Shown: positions 36,002 to 44,432, numbered from the stretch's first letter. The stretch is 55,274 nucleotides of DNA from Opitutia bacterium (GCA_947474365.1 CANJIU010000062.1:1-55274), one strand, 5' to 3'. The notes: a model not told the origin generated them from the sequence alone. Program-made: numbers and translations.

Positions 36002-36702
36002 CAGGAATCCCGTTTCGTTTTTTCCGGCCGGGGCGGCAGGGCCTCGGTCGACGCGTATTCGGTGGGGTCCGCCAGTCCGGCCTGAGCAAACGCTTCGCGG
36101 CGTTCCACGCAGGTGCCGCACTTCCCGCAGTGAATCGAACCGCCCTTGTAACACGACCAGGTGCGCGCGAAATCCACCCCGAGCCGCGCGCCTTCAGCGG
36201 CAATTCCTCCCTTGGTTAGGGCGATGAACGGTCGCAACAGTTGCACGCCTGCATACGTTCCCAGCCGCATTGCCTCAGCGATGGCGCGCATGAATTCCTC
36301 CCGGCAGTCCGGATAGATCGCGTGGTCGCCGCCGTGCGCCGCGATCACCAGGCCCCCGGCGCCGATGCTCTCCGCGAAACCGCACGCGATCGAAAGCATG
36401 ATCGCGTTGCGAAATGGCACGACCGTCCGCTGCATGTTTTCCGCCTCGTAGTGTCCCTCGGGAATGTCACCGCCGTTCTTCAGCAAATCGGAGGCGAAGA
36501 GCCGGTTGACGAAATCGAGGGCGATCACCTCGTGTCGCGCACCGATCTGCGCCGCGTGTTCGGCCGCGAAAGGGATTTCCCGGTGGTTGTGCTTGGCGCC
36601 GTAGTCGAAACTCACGGCCGCCACCACTGCATGCTCACGCCGCGCCCAGTGGAGCGCGGTCACGGAGTCCATCCCACCGGAGCAAAGCACAACAACATTC
36701 AT
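36001..36702 (-). CDS. queC: 7-cyano-7-deazaguanine synthase
   Basis: ATP-dependent enzyme that converts carboxydeazaguanine to preQ0, 233 residues. The PP-loop SGGMDS is at residues 8-13 and a zinc site is formed by Cys184, Cys192, Cys195 and Cys198 (CYKGGSIHCGKCGTC). The ATG at 36702 puts the PP-loop at the expected distance. Upstream of queE in the same operon; no preQ1-type leader RNA is visible in the 143-nt gap before it. Confidence 0.96.
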   Translation of the reverse strand: MNVVVLCSGGMDSVTALHWARREHAVVAAVSFDYGAKHNHREIPFAAEHAAQIGARHEVIALDFVNRLFASDLLKNGGDIPEGHYEAENMQRTVVPFRNAIMLSIACGFAESIGAGGLVIAAHGGDHAIYPDCREEFMRAIAEAMRLGTYAGVQLLRPFIALTKGGIAAEGARLGVDFARTWSCYKGGSIHCGKCGTCVERREAFAQAGLADPTEYASTEALPPRPEKTKRDS

Positions 36703-36845
36703 CAGGTTTTCGCTGGGCGAGAACCTAGAGCGTCTCTCCCGCCGGGCAAGACCCTTGCCGGACAATTCTCACCATCACGACGCTCGCCGTTGCCAAATCT
36801 GGTAATTCCGCCCCATCCTCGATTTTTCGCCGAGCAAGAAAACGC

Positions 36846-37727
36846 ATGCTCATCCTCCACGATTCCCGTTGCGCCGATTACGGTTCCTCGTTGCGGCCCG
36901 AACAACCCGCGCGCGTGATTCGCTCTGCCGCCCACCTGCAGGCGGCCCATCCCGACTGGACGTGGCGCGTACCGGAAGCGTCCAACGCGACCGACGACCT
37001 CCTGCTTCTTGCACACGGACCGGCGCATTTGAAACGGCTGGGTCAGGCGCGTGATTTTGACGCTGACACGCCGTTTTTTCCGCAAATTGCGGACCATGCC
37101 CGACGGTCGGTGGCCTCCGCTCTGGAAGCCGCCCGGCATGCGGTGACCACTCGTGGTGCCGAACCGGTTTTTTCCCTGATGCGTCCGCCCGGCCACCATG
37201 CCACGGCCACGCAGGCGATGGGTTTCTGCTATCTCAACCAAATCGCCATCGCTGCGCTCGCAGCGCAAAGGCGATTGGCCGTACCCAAGGTTGCGGTCTG
37301 GGACTTTGATGCCCACCACGGCAATGGCACCGAGGCGATCCTCCAGGGCAAACCCAACGTTTTTTTCGCTTCCGTCCACCAATATCCCGGCTATCCGGGC
37401 ACCGGCACGCAGGATCACGGACCGTTTGTCCGAAACTGGCCCGTCGCCCCCCACACGCCCCGCACCGAACACCTCCGGGTGTTGCGCGAATCGCTGGATG
37501 CGGTCCTCGCGTTTGCGCCCGACCTGATTCTGGTTTCGGCCGGTTTTGATGCCTACGCCCGCGACCCGATCACCTCGATGACCCTTGAGCGGGACGATTT
37601 CGCCGCGCTTGGCCGCTGGCTGCGCGAATCGGGCCGCCCTGCCGCCGCCCTGTTGGAGGGCGGTTATCACGAGGATCTCCCTTTGTTGATTGATGCGTTC
37701 CTGATGTCGTGGAATGGTACAGCATAG
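36846..37727 (+). CDS. Histone deacetylase superfamily (acetoin utilisation-like) hydrolase
   Basis: Zinc-dependent deacetylase-fold enzyme of 293 residues. Metal and catalytic motifs are RPPGHHAT (general base His pair near 116), WDFDAHHGNGTE (Asp and His ligands near 154-161), and SAGFDAYARDP with the second Asp ligand. Near the N-terminus HDSRCADYGSSLRPEQPARV takes the place of the usual HPE(R/H) segment. Likely targets in bacteria are acetylated polyamines or small amides; the real substrate is unknown. The RNase D gene follows 8 nt later. Confidence 0.9.
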   Translation: MLILHDSRCADYGSSLRPEQPARVIRSAAHLQAAHPDWTWRVPEASNATDDLLLLAHGPAHLKRLGQARDFDADTPFFPQIADHARRSVASALEAARHAVTTRGAEPVFSLMRPPGHHATATQAMGFCYLNQIAIAALAAQRRLAVPKVAVWDFDAHHGNGTEAILQGKPNVFFASVHQYPGYPGTGTQDHGPFVRNWPVAPHTPRTEHLRVLRESLDAVLAFAPDLILVSAGFDAYARDPITSMTLERDDFAALGRWLRESGRPAAALLEGGYHEDLPLLIDAFLMSWNGTA

Positions 37728-37735
37728 TTCGCCGC

Positions 37736-38917
37736 ATGATTTCGCGCTTCCTTCCGTCACGCCTCCGCCGTTTGCTCGGCGTCAAAGTGACCACGCGTCC
37801 ACCTTCTTACCAGCTTCTCGACCAGCCCGGGTCCCTGACTCCGCTCCTCACCGCACTTGAGAAAGTCGATGAGGTCGCCCTCGATACCGAGGCGGACAAC
37901 ATGTATCACTACAAGACTCGGGTCTGCCTTTTGCAGTTCCTGGTCGACGGCGATGTTTTCCTCGTGGACGTTTTGGCACCCGGCCAGAATCTCGACTCGC
38001 TCTGGGAAATTTTGGCGAAGAAACACCTGATCATGCACGGCAGCGATTTCGATCTGCGCCTGTTGCACGATCTCTGCCGGTTTCGTCCTCACAGTGTTTT
38101 CGACACGATGCTCGCGGCCCAGCTCCTCGGCCTGCAGCGGATCGGGCTGGCCTCCCTGCTCGAACATCATTTTGGCGTCGCTCTCGACAAGGACGGTCAA
38201 AAGGCTAACTGGTCCAAGCGACCGATCACCCCGAAACTGCTCAACTATGCCGCGCTCGATGTGTGGCACCTCCCCGCGCTCCGTGACATCCTGCGGCGCG
38301 AGCTCAAGAAACTCGGTCGCCTCGATTGGCTTGAGCAGCAGTGCCGGGCGCAAATCGAGGCGGGTTCCGAGGGGTTTGCACCAGCAACGGAAAACGACTG
38401 GCGGATCGGTCGAAGTGAACGTCTCCGCGGACCAGGCCTTAGCGTGCTGCACGCGGTCTGGCATTGGCGTGAGTCCCAGGCGCAGCGGCTGGACACACCG
38501 CCCTTCAAAGTCTGCGGTAACTCTCTGCTCCTTACTTTGGCTGAAGCCGCAGAGGCGGGTGGCAGTGAGTCGTCGATCCTGAACGCGGTCCACCTCGGCA
38601 AACGTCACGAACGCATTTTTCCCTCCCTCGCCGCCGCTGTTCGCAATGGTCTTGAACGCGACCCGAAGAGCCTCCCGCGCCGCCCAGGCCGCGACCCGAA
38701 TCACGTTTCCCTGTCGCAGAGTGAAATCGAACATCAGGATCGCATCCGGGCCGACCGCGATCGCGTGGCCCAGAAGCTCGGAATCGAGCCTACGCTCATC
38801 GCGAACCGTTCGCTCCTGTCGCAAATCGCGCGCTCGCCAAAAAAAATCGAAGAAATCCTACTCCCGTGGCAGGCTAGTCTCCTCCGCAACGAACCTGCCT
38901 TAAAAGAGATCCGTTAG
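37736..38917 (+). CDS. rnd: Ribonuclease D
   Basis: 3'-5' exoribonuclease for tRNA and small RNA maturation, 393 residues from the ATG at 37736. The DEDDy exonuclease motifs are VALDTEADNMYHY (ExoI, near 48), LIMHGSDFDLRLLH (ExoII) and LLNYAALDVWHLPAL (ExoIII). An HRDC-like helical region follows around 225-300 (LHAVWHWRESQAQRLDTPPFKVCGN). The earlier ATG at 37709 overlaps the upstream gene. Confidence 0.92.
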   Translation: MISRFLPSRLRRLLGVKVTTRPPSYQLLDQPGSLTPLLTALEKVDEVALDTEADNMYHYKTRVCLLQFLVDGDVFLVDVLAPGQNLDSLWEILAKKHLIMHGSDFDLRLLHDLCRFRPHSVFDTMLAAQLLGLQRIGLASLLEHHFGVALDKDGQKANWSKRPITPKLLNYAALDVWHLPALRDILRRELKKLGRLDWLEQQCRAQIEAGSEGFAPATENDWRIGRSERLRGPGLSVLHAVWHWRESQAQRLDTPPFKVCGNSLLLTLAEAAEAGGSESSILNAVHLGKRHERIFPSLAAAVRNGLERDPKSLPRRPGRDPNHVSLSQSEIEHQDRIRADRDRVAQKLGIEPTLIANRSLLSQIARSPKKIEEILLPWQASLLRNEPALKEIR

Positions 38918-39065
38918 TTCTGGCGGTTGAGCGACACTTCCCATCCTGCGCTCCAATACCCTTGATTAAGTCTGCCAACCGGCCGCCAAAACCGGATCGG
39001 GAAAGAACAATCAAGGGGCTTGCGAAACTTTTCCCCGCCACCCAGCGTCCCTTCTCGCTGTCCCC
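38918..39065. other. Gap before the small lipoprotein gene
   Basis: 148 nt between rnd and the lipoprotein gene. A TTGATT/TTAAGT-like AT-rich spot lies near 38961 but there is no convincing promoter or terminator. Confidence 0.3.
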
Positions 39066-39320
39066 ATGAAATCCATTCTTCGGCTCCTCGCCGCGCTTAC
39101 CCTCCTCTCGTTCGCGTCCGGTTGCGCCACGCGCACCACGTCGACGGGCGGTAAGGAAACCACCCTCCTCGGCGGGGCGGTCATCGTCTCGAAGGACTCG
39201 TTTCAACCGACCACCCCCGCCACCGTCGACGCCGACACTTCCAAAATTATCGGTCGTAACGGTCCCTCTGGTCAGAAGGTATCGTTGTTCTGGGGGCTCA
39301 TGACGTTGCACGACTACTGA
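39066..39320 (+). CDS. Small predicted lipoprotein
   Basis: Protein of 84 residues with a lipoprotein signal: MKSILRLLAALTLLSFASGC, where FASGC is the lipobox and Cys20 the lipidation site. The mature part is short and polar, with TTSTGGKETTLLGGAVIVSKDSFQP and SLFWGLMTLHDY. I do not recognise a family. It has its own terminator at 39361. Confidence 0.7.
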   Translation: MKSILRLLAALTLLSFASGCATRTTSTGGKETTLLGGAVIVSKDSFQPTTPATVDADTSKIIGRNGPSGQKVSLFWGLMTLHDY

Positions 39321-39360
39321 GTCGATCGTCCTTCTCGGCCGAAAGACCTGTGAGACCTCG

Positions 39361-39388
39361 CGCCGCGCCCATGGGACGCGGCGTTTTT
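39361..39388 (+). terminator. Terminator after the lipoprotein gene
   Basis: CGCCGCG and CGCGGCG form a 7-bp stem around a 9-nt loop, followed by TTTTTGTT. It ends the lipoprotein transcript just before oleC. Confidence 0.8.
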
Positions 39389-39426
39389 GTTGCCCGAGTC
39401 AGGCACTTTCGCACCCTCCAAACCGT

Positions 39427-41115
39427 ATGACACAAAACGGCTCACCGGACGCCGCCCCGGCACCCGGTGCCAATATCTCGAGGCATTTGGGCCGCATGGC
39501 GGTGGCGCAACCGCACGTTGCCGCGTTGAAAATTCCGCGCGGCCGGGACGCGAAGGGCGAAATCAACTATCTAATCCTCAGTTTTCGTGAACTCGATGCG
39601 GAGGTAGGAGCGTGGTGCAACCGGTTTACCCGCGCCGGTATCCGCCCGGGTGATCGCACCCTCGTGATGGTAAGCCAGGGCCTGCCTCTAATTGCTTCTG
39701 TTTTCGCCTTGTTTAATCTTGGAGCGGTCCCGGTCGTGATCGACCCGGGAATGGGCCGGAAAGCCTTTCTCGCCTGTGTGGAACATGCCCAACCCCGGGC
39801 ATTGGTTGGGATTGCGATGGCACAAATCGCGAGCCGGCTCTTTCCAACGGCCTTCCGTTCGGTTGCGGTCCGGGTTTGGGCGAGCGGAGCGCTCACTGCC
39901 CGTCTCACATCGCCCCGGAGGAGTGTCACCCCGATTCCGGCGCCGCCCGCATTTGCCGCTCTTCCTTCTGACCTCGCCGCCATCCTGTTCACCTCGGGTT
40001 CTACCGGTGCGCCGAAGGGTGTTTGTTATGAACACGGCATGTTCGAAGCGCAGGTCCGCCTCATCCGCGAAACCTACGGGATCACTCCCGGAGAGATCGA
40101 CCTACCCCTATTGCCCATTTTTGCGCTTTTTAATCCGGCCCTCGGCGTGACAACGATCATACCCGAAATCGATCCGCGCCGCCCCGCCGCCTTCAATCCC
40201 GCGCACATCGTCCAAGCCATCCGGCAGGAGAAGGTCACGACCTCCTTCGGTTCGCCCACGCTCTGGCGCAAAATCAGCGAACATTGCCAGGCCCATCATA
40301 TTACGCTCCCTACGTTGCGCCGCGTCCTCTGCGCCGGGGCTGCCGTACCGGCGGATCTCTGGAAAAGTTCGCGCGACTTTCTTCCGAACGGCAGCCTCCA
40401 CAGTCCCTACGGCGCTACCGAGGCCCTGCCCGTTACCTCGGTCGCGGCTTCCGCAGTGGATCCTGTTTCGGTTCGCGGCGCCTGCGTTGGCCATCCAGTT
40501 CGCGAAATGGATGCGAGGGTCATCGCCATCTCGGACGGTCCCATCACGTCGTTCGCCGCCACTGCCGCGCTTCCTGCCGGCGAAATCGGCGAGATCATCG
40601 TGCGCGGTCCGGTGGTCACCAAGACCTACGACGGCCTGCCCGACGCCACCCGTCTTGCCAAGATCCCCGATTCGGCCGCCACTCAACCCGGTGCCGTCTG
40701 GCACCGTATGGGTGATTGCGGATATTTCGACTCCGACGGAAAGCTGTGGTTTTCGGGCCGCAAGGTCGAACGGGTCGTCACCGCCTTCGGCACGTTTCAC
40801 ACCGAGCCGTGCGAACAGGTTTTTCGCCGACATCCCCGAGCGGCGCGCTGCGCTTTGATTGGAATTGGCGATCCGGAAAAACGACGTCCCGCCGTCGTCG
40901 TGGAGGCCACCGTCAAGGATTCCTCGGCCGCCCGTGCCTTCACCCGCGAGCTGCGCGTCCTTGCGCTGCAGCATCCGCATACCCAGGACATCAAGGTATT
41001 CTATTTCCACGAAAAATTTCCGGTTGATGTCAGGCACAACGCCAAGATTCACCGGCTGACACTCGCGAAATGGGCCCGGACCGCGACGGGCTACCAGAGC
41101 GATCCGAAACGCTGA
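39427..41115 (+). CDS. oleC: Olefin beta-lactone synthetase OleC
   Basis: Acyl-CoA-synthetase-fold enzyme of 562 residues. In long-chain olefin synthesis OleC uses ATP to turn a 2-alkyl-3-hydroxyacid into a beta-lactone. Motifs are the P-loop ILFTSGSTGAPKGVCYEHGMF (about 187-205), SPYGATEALP near 327, MGDCGYFDSDGKLWFSGRKVER near 426, and a C-terminal domain with VRHNAKIHR near 535. GATEALP, the MFEAQV helix and the direct oleD neighbour point to OleC rather than an ordinary fatty acyl-CoA ligase. oleA and oleB are not in the window. Confidence 0.85.
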   Translation: MTQNGSPDAAPAPGANISRHLGRMAVAQPHVAALKIPRGRDAKGEINYLILSFRELDAEVGAWCNRFTRAGIRPGDRTLVMVSQGLPLIASVFALFNLGAVPVVIDPGMGRKAFLACVEHAQPRALVGIAMAQIASRLFPTAFRSVAVRVWASGALTARLTSPRRSVTPIPAPPAFAALPSDLAAILFTSGSTGAPKGVCYEHGMFEAQVRLIRETYGITPGEIDLPLLPIFALFNPALGVTTIIPEIDPRRPAAFNPAHIVQAIRQEKVTTSFGSPTLWRKISEHCQAHHITLPTLRRVLCAGAAVPADLWKSSRDFLPNGSLHSPYGATEALPVTSVAASAVDPVSVRGACVGHPVREMDARVIAISDGPITSFAATAALPAGEIGEIIVRGPVVTKTYDGLPDATRLAKIPDSAATQPGAVWHRMGDCGYFDSDGKLWFSGRKVERVVTAFGTFHTEPCEQVFRRHPRAARCALIGIGDPEKRRPAVVVEATVKDSSAARAFTRELRVLALQHPHTQDIKVFYFHEKFPVDVRHNAKIHRLTLAKWARTATGYQSDPKR

Positions 41116-41141
41116 CCCTGATTCGTGTCACCGTTAGAGGA

Positions 41142-41179
41142 CGCGAGTGACATGTCACCGGAAGTGCCCTTCACTCGCG
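41142..41179. repeat. Inverted repeats between oleC and oleD
   Basis: CGCGAGTGA (41142-41150) and TCACTCGCG (41171-41179) are a perfect 9-bp inverted repeat 20 nt apart. Overlapping it, GTGACATGTCAC (41147-41158) is a perfect 12-bp palindrome. Further TGTCAC-like half-sites occur on both sides (41126, 41185, 41197). It ends five nt before the oleD start, where it could affect translation. Confidence 0.6.
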
Positions 41180-41183
41180 CAGC

Positions 41184-42311
41184 TTGTCACACGCCACAAG
41201 TCACACGTCACCCTCAGCGGTCCTCGTCACCGGCGGCACCGGTTTTCTCGGCCGCCGCCTCGTCGAGCGCCTCCTCGCCGACGGACGTCGCGTCACGATC
41301 CTCGGCCGCAACCCCGCACCTGATCTTGAACGACGGGGCGTTCGCTTCATCCGCGCCGCACTTGACGACATGTCAGCTGTCGGTGCGGCGTGCGCCGGAA
41401 TCGAAACCGTATTCCACGTCGCCGCCAAGGTCGGTGTCTGGGGCCGCTACGAGGACTTCTTCCGTACCAACGTTCTCGGCACCTGTGCGCTGCTCGACGG
41501 ATGTCGGGAGCATCGCGTCCCCCGTTTTGTTTACACGAGCACACCGAGTGTCGTGTATAACGGTCGGGATCTCGCCGGCGCCGACGAGTCGCTGCCGCTG
41601 ACGACCGACTGTCCGAGTCCTTATCCGCTGACCAAGGCGATCGCGGAGCGCGAGGTGCTGGCTGCCAACTCGCCCACGCTCCGCACCATCGCGCTCCGGC
41701 CGCATCTGATCTGGGGCGTCGGCGATCCGCATCTCGTGCCTCGCATCCTCGCGCGCGCCCACGCCGGGCGGCTGCGCATCATTGGTGCCGGCCGAAATCG
41801 CGTCGACATGGTCCACGTCGAAAACGCCGTCGACGCCCACCTCCTCGCCGAACGCGCCCTGACACAGTGTTACGTATTACGTGACACTTTTGATCTGCCT
41901 TCCTCAGGAACTTTAGAAAACTGTCACGTAATACGTGACACTGGGCCGAAGGCGATCGCTGCCGATGGACGGGCGTTCTTCATCACGAATGGAGAACCGG
42001 TGGTGTTGTGGGATTGGATCAACGAACTGCTTCGGGCTCTCGGAGAAGAGCCGGTCACGCGGCACATGCCGCTGCCAGTTGCATCCGCGATCGGTGCGGC
42101 GTGTGAAACGCTCTGGCACACGCTTTCTCTCCGTGGCGAACCGCCGATGACGCGTTTCATCGCCGCGGAACTGGCGAAAGACCATTGGTTCGACCTTACT
42201 GCTGCGCGTCGCGATCTCGGCTACACGCCGCGCGTCACGATGGCCGCTGGTACCGCGGAACTAGTCGCCCATCTCAAAGGCGCCGCTGCCGCAGCGCCTC
42301 GAACAGGGTGA
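41184..42311 (+). CDS. oleD: 2-alkyl-3-ketoacid reductase OleD, with palindromic insertion
   Basis: NADPH-dependent extended SDR enzyme of 375 residues that reduces the beta-ketoacid formed by OleA. The Rossmann motif VTGGTGFLGRRL is near residue 14, followed by FHVAAKVGVWG, and Tyr147-x3-Lys151 (YPLTKA). The start is a TTG at 41184; no ATG or GTG in frame fits. About 26 residues (TQCYVLRDT...NCHVIRD, near 227-252) come from a 77-nt palindromic repeat pair inserted in frame between HLLAERAL and TGPKAIAADGRAFFITNGEP. Whether the enzyme tolerates this loop is unknown. The 3' end overlaps the convergent methyltransferase gene by 38 nt. Confidence 0.83.
   Translation: MSHATSHTSPSAVLVTGGTGFLGRRLVERLLADGRRVTILGRNPAPDLERRGVRFIRAALDDMSAVGAACAGIETVFHVAAKVGVWGRYEDFFRTNVLGTCALLDGCREHRVPRFVYTSTPSVVYNGRDLAGADESLPLTTDCPSPYPLTKAIAEREVLAANSPTLRTIALRPHLIWGVGDPHLVPRILARAHAGRLRIIGAGRNRVDMVHVENAVDAHLLAERALTQCYVLRDTFDLPSSGTLENCHVIRDTGPKAIAADGRAFFITNGEPVVLWDWINELLRALGEEPVTRHMPLPVASAIGAACETLWHTLSLRGEPPMTRFIAAELAKDHWFDLTAARRDLGYTPRVTMAAGTAELVAHLKGAAAAAPRTG
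41866..41942. mobile_element. REPIN/MITE-like inverted pair of palindromic repeats
   Basis: Two copies of the dispersed 23-nt palindrome, at 41866-41888 and 41920-41942, face each other. With adjoining TTTT/AAAA they form 26-nt terminal inverted repeats that match at 24 positions. The 25-nt centre (41892-41916) contains its own palindrome, TTCCT-C-AGGAA. The whole 77-nt unit can fold into one long hairpin. Its insertion keeps the oleD frame open. No transposase that might move it is in the window. Confidence 0.8.
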
Positions 42312-43080
42312 TGATCGTTGCCATCGCGACGTTCAGCGAATCAGCCTGACCAGCCATCGGAATGCGCACCGGCACGTCCGCATGCGTGAGCCAGAATTCA
42401 CTCAGACCGTATTGCTCGCTGCCCATCACCACCGCGAGCGGTCCACGCAAATCCACGTCGGAGTAGATTTTCTCCGCCGCCGGAGTTGTCGCGACCGTAC
42501 GCACTCCCTTCGCCATCAACCATCCTTGGACGCGGGCACTTTCCTCCACGACCAGCGGCACGGAAAAAAGCACGCCGGTGGAGGCACGCACCACATTTGG
42601 ATTGAAGATGTCCGTCACCGGATCGCACACGATCACGGCGTCGCAACCCGCGGCGTCGGCGCTGCGCAGAATCGTCCCGAGGTTTCCCGGTTTCTCGATG
42701 GCTTCGACGACGAGGAGAAAGGGCGCGGTAGGGAGAACGAGATCGTCCAGTTTTCGGCTCCATTGCGGGGCAACCGCCAACAGCCCGTCAGGGCGCTCTC
42801 GATAGGCGACCTTGGCAAAGGCGTCCTTGCTCAGTTCGAACAGCTGCGCACCCGCCGACGCGGCCTGCGCGAGCAGCGCCGGCTCGTTCTCCCCGAGAAA
42901 CCAGTCGGGCGAAAAATACACCTCGCGCAAAGCCACGCGCTTCTCGAGAGCACGCCGGATCTCGCGATAGCCCTCGACCAGAAACACCCCCGCCTCGTCG
43001 CGCGGCCGGCGATCGCGCAGCTTCACCAGCTGCTTTACGCGCGGATTCTGGAGGCTGGAGATTTTTTCGGGGGCGTCCAC
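42274..43080 (-). CDS. TrmH/SpoU-family RNA 2'-O-methyltransferase
   Basis: SPOUT-fold enzyme of about 268 residues that methylates a ribose in rRNA or tRNA. It has an N-terminal substrate-binding domain (ISSLQNPRVKQLVKLRDRRPRDEAGVFLVEGYREI) and the trefoil-knot motifs EAIEKPGNLGTILRSADAAG, LAVVMGSEQYGLSEFW and PMAGQADSLNVAMATIITLFE. All three family motifs are intact. A longer frame to 43182 translates intergenic repeats, so the GTG at 43080 is the likeliest start. The exact target nucleotide cannot be assigned. Confidence 0.9.
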   Translation of the reverse strand: MDAPEKISSLQNPRVKQLVKLRDRRPRDEAGVFLVEGYREIRRALEKRVALREVYFSPDWFLGENEPALLAQAASAGAQLFELSKDAFAKVAYRERPDGLLAVAPQWSRKLDDLVLPTAPFLLVVEAIEKPGNLGTILRSADAAGCDAVIVCDPVTDIFNPNVVRASTGVLFSVPLVVEESARVQGWLMAKGVRTVATTPAAEKIYSDVDLRGPLAVVMGSEQYGLSEFWLTHADVPVRIPMAGQADSLNVAMATIITLFEALRQRRL

Positions 43081-43160
43081 AGGACACACGGAACACACGG
43101 AATCGGAAAAAATACAAAATCCTTTTCTTGGTCTGGTCCGTTTCCGTGTATTCCGTATGC
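43078..43160. repeat. Degenerate TTCCGTGTG repeats in inverted arrangement
   Basis: On the minus strand TTCCGTGTG-TTCCGTGTG-TCCTGTGG runs into the methyltransferase start. On the plus strand GTCCGT-TTCCGTGTA-TTCCGTATG runs towards the RlmD-like gene. The two sets are mirror copies about an AT-rich centre (AATCGGAAAAAATACAAAAT). They occupy the divergent promoter region of two RNA methyltransferase genes. Confidence 0.6.
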
Positions 43161-43163
43161 ATC

Positions 43164-44411
43164 GTGGGAAAAACGAAAACAAAGTTCAACGACCAGCCAT
43201 TCCCGTATCACTCTGAGATCGAGCTGGAGATCGCCACGCTCACCAACCTCGGTTCGGGACTCGGCCGGGTGGCGCTGCCGGGAGAAACCGAGGCGAAGTG
43301 GGTCGTGATGGTGCCGTTCACCCTGCCGGGCGAACGCGTGCGCGCGCGGGTGTTTCGCAACCACAAAAATTTCTCTGAGGCTGATCTTGTCTCCGTGCTC
43401 ACCCCCTCGGCGGATCGGGTCGATCCGCTCTGTCCCCTCTTTGGTCGTTGCGGCGGCTGCCAATACCAGCATCTCGCGTACTCCGCGCAGCTTGACTGGA
43501 AACGGCGCCAGGTGGCCGAACTCCTGCAACACATGGCCGGAATTGCCAACTTTCCCGTGGCGCCGGTCGTTGGTTCGCCGCGCCATTTCAACTACCGGTC
43601 AAAGATCACGCCGCACTTCAACCCTCCGCGCGGCGATGCCCCCGTGCCCATCGGATTCCTGCGGCAGGGCACACGCTTCGACATCGTGGACGTCCCGCAA
43701 TGTCCCATCGCCACGGAGGCGATCAACGAACGCCTCGCCGCGGTGCGCGCCCGGGTGCACGCGCAGCAGGCCACCTATGTCCGCTCTGCGACCCTTTTGA
43801 TCCGAGATGCCGGGGGCGAAGTGACGACCGACTACGACGCTGTGGTCACCGAGTGCGTCGGCGACACGAAACTGCATTTTCTGGCGCGCGATTTTTTTCA
43901 GAACAATCCGTTCATCCTCCCGGCGTTCACCGCTTATGTGCGCGATCAGGCCGCCGCCAGCGGGGCGCGGTTCCTCGTGGATGCCTATTGCGGCAGCGGA
44001 CTCTTCGCCCTCACCGCGGCCCCAGCCTTCGAACGTGTTGCCGGGATCGAAATCAGCGAGAGCAGCGTGCGCTTCGCCCGCGAGAACGCCGCCGCCAACG
44101 CCATCACCAATGCCACCTTCACGGCAGGTGATGCGGCGTCACTGTTCGCCGGACTTGATGTGGGCTTCATACCCGCTGACACCGCCGTGATCATCGACCC
44201 GCCGCGCAAAGGCTGCGACGAGCCGTTTCTACAGCAGCTTTTCGCCTTCAGCCCGCGCGCCGTGGTCTACGTCTCCTGCGATCCGGCCACCCAGATGCGC
44301 GACTTGAAAAACTTCCTCACCGCCGGCTACACCCTGACCGCCGCGCAGCCGTTCGATCTATTCCCGCAAACGCGCCACCTCGAGTGTGTGCTGACGTTGC
44401 GAAAACCATAG
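43164..44411 (+). CDS. RlmD/TrmA-family RNA (uracil-5-)-methyltransferase
   Basis: SAM-dependent m5U methyltransferase of 415 residues from the GTG at 43164. A TRAM-like beta domain (ELEIATLTNLGSGLGRVALPG) is followed by the iron-sulfur motif CPLFGRCGGCQY (Cys near 90, 96, 99) with a fourth Cys near VDVPQC. The methylase domain has DAYCGSGLFAL, IDPPRKGCD and the catalytic VYVSCDPATQMRDL. The fit is best to RlmD/RumA, but which uridine it modifies is not decided by sequence. The TTG at 43128 would start in repeat sequence. Confidence 0.9.
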   Translation: MGKTKTKFNDQPFPYHSEIELEIATLTNLGSGLGRVALPGETEAKWVVMVPFTLPGERVRARVFRNHKNFSEADLVSVLTPSADRVDPLCPLFGRCGGCQYQHLAYSAQLDWKRRQVAELLQHMAGIANFPVAPVVGSPRHFNYRSKITPHFNPPRGDAPVPIGFLRQGTRFDIVDVPQCPIATEAINERLAAVRARVHAQQATYVRSATLLIRDAGGEVTTDYDAVVTECVGDTKLHFLARDFFQNNPFILPAFTAYVRDQAAASGARFLVDAYCGSGLFALTAAPAFERVAGIEISESSVRFARENAAANAITNATFTAGDAASLFAGLDVGFIPADTAVIIDPPRKGCDEPFLQQLFAFSPRAVVYVSCDPATQMRDLKNFLTAGYTLTAAQPFDLFPQTRHLECVLTLRKP

Positions 44412-44432
44412 TCCCCAGAGGCGCCGGCAAGT

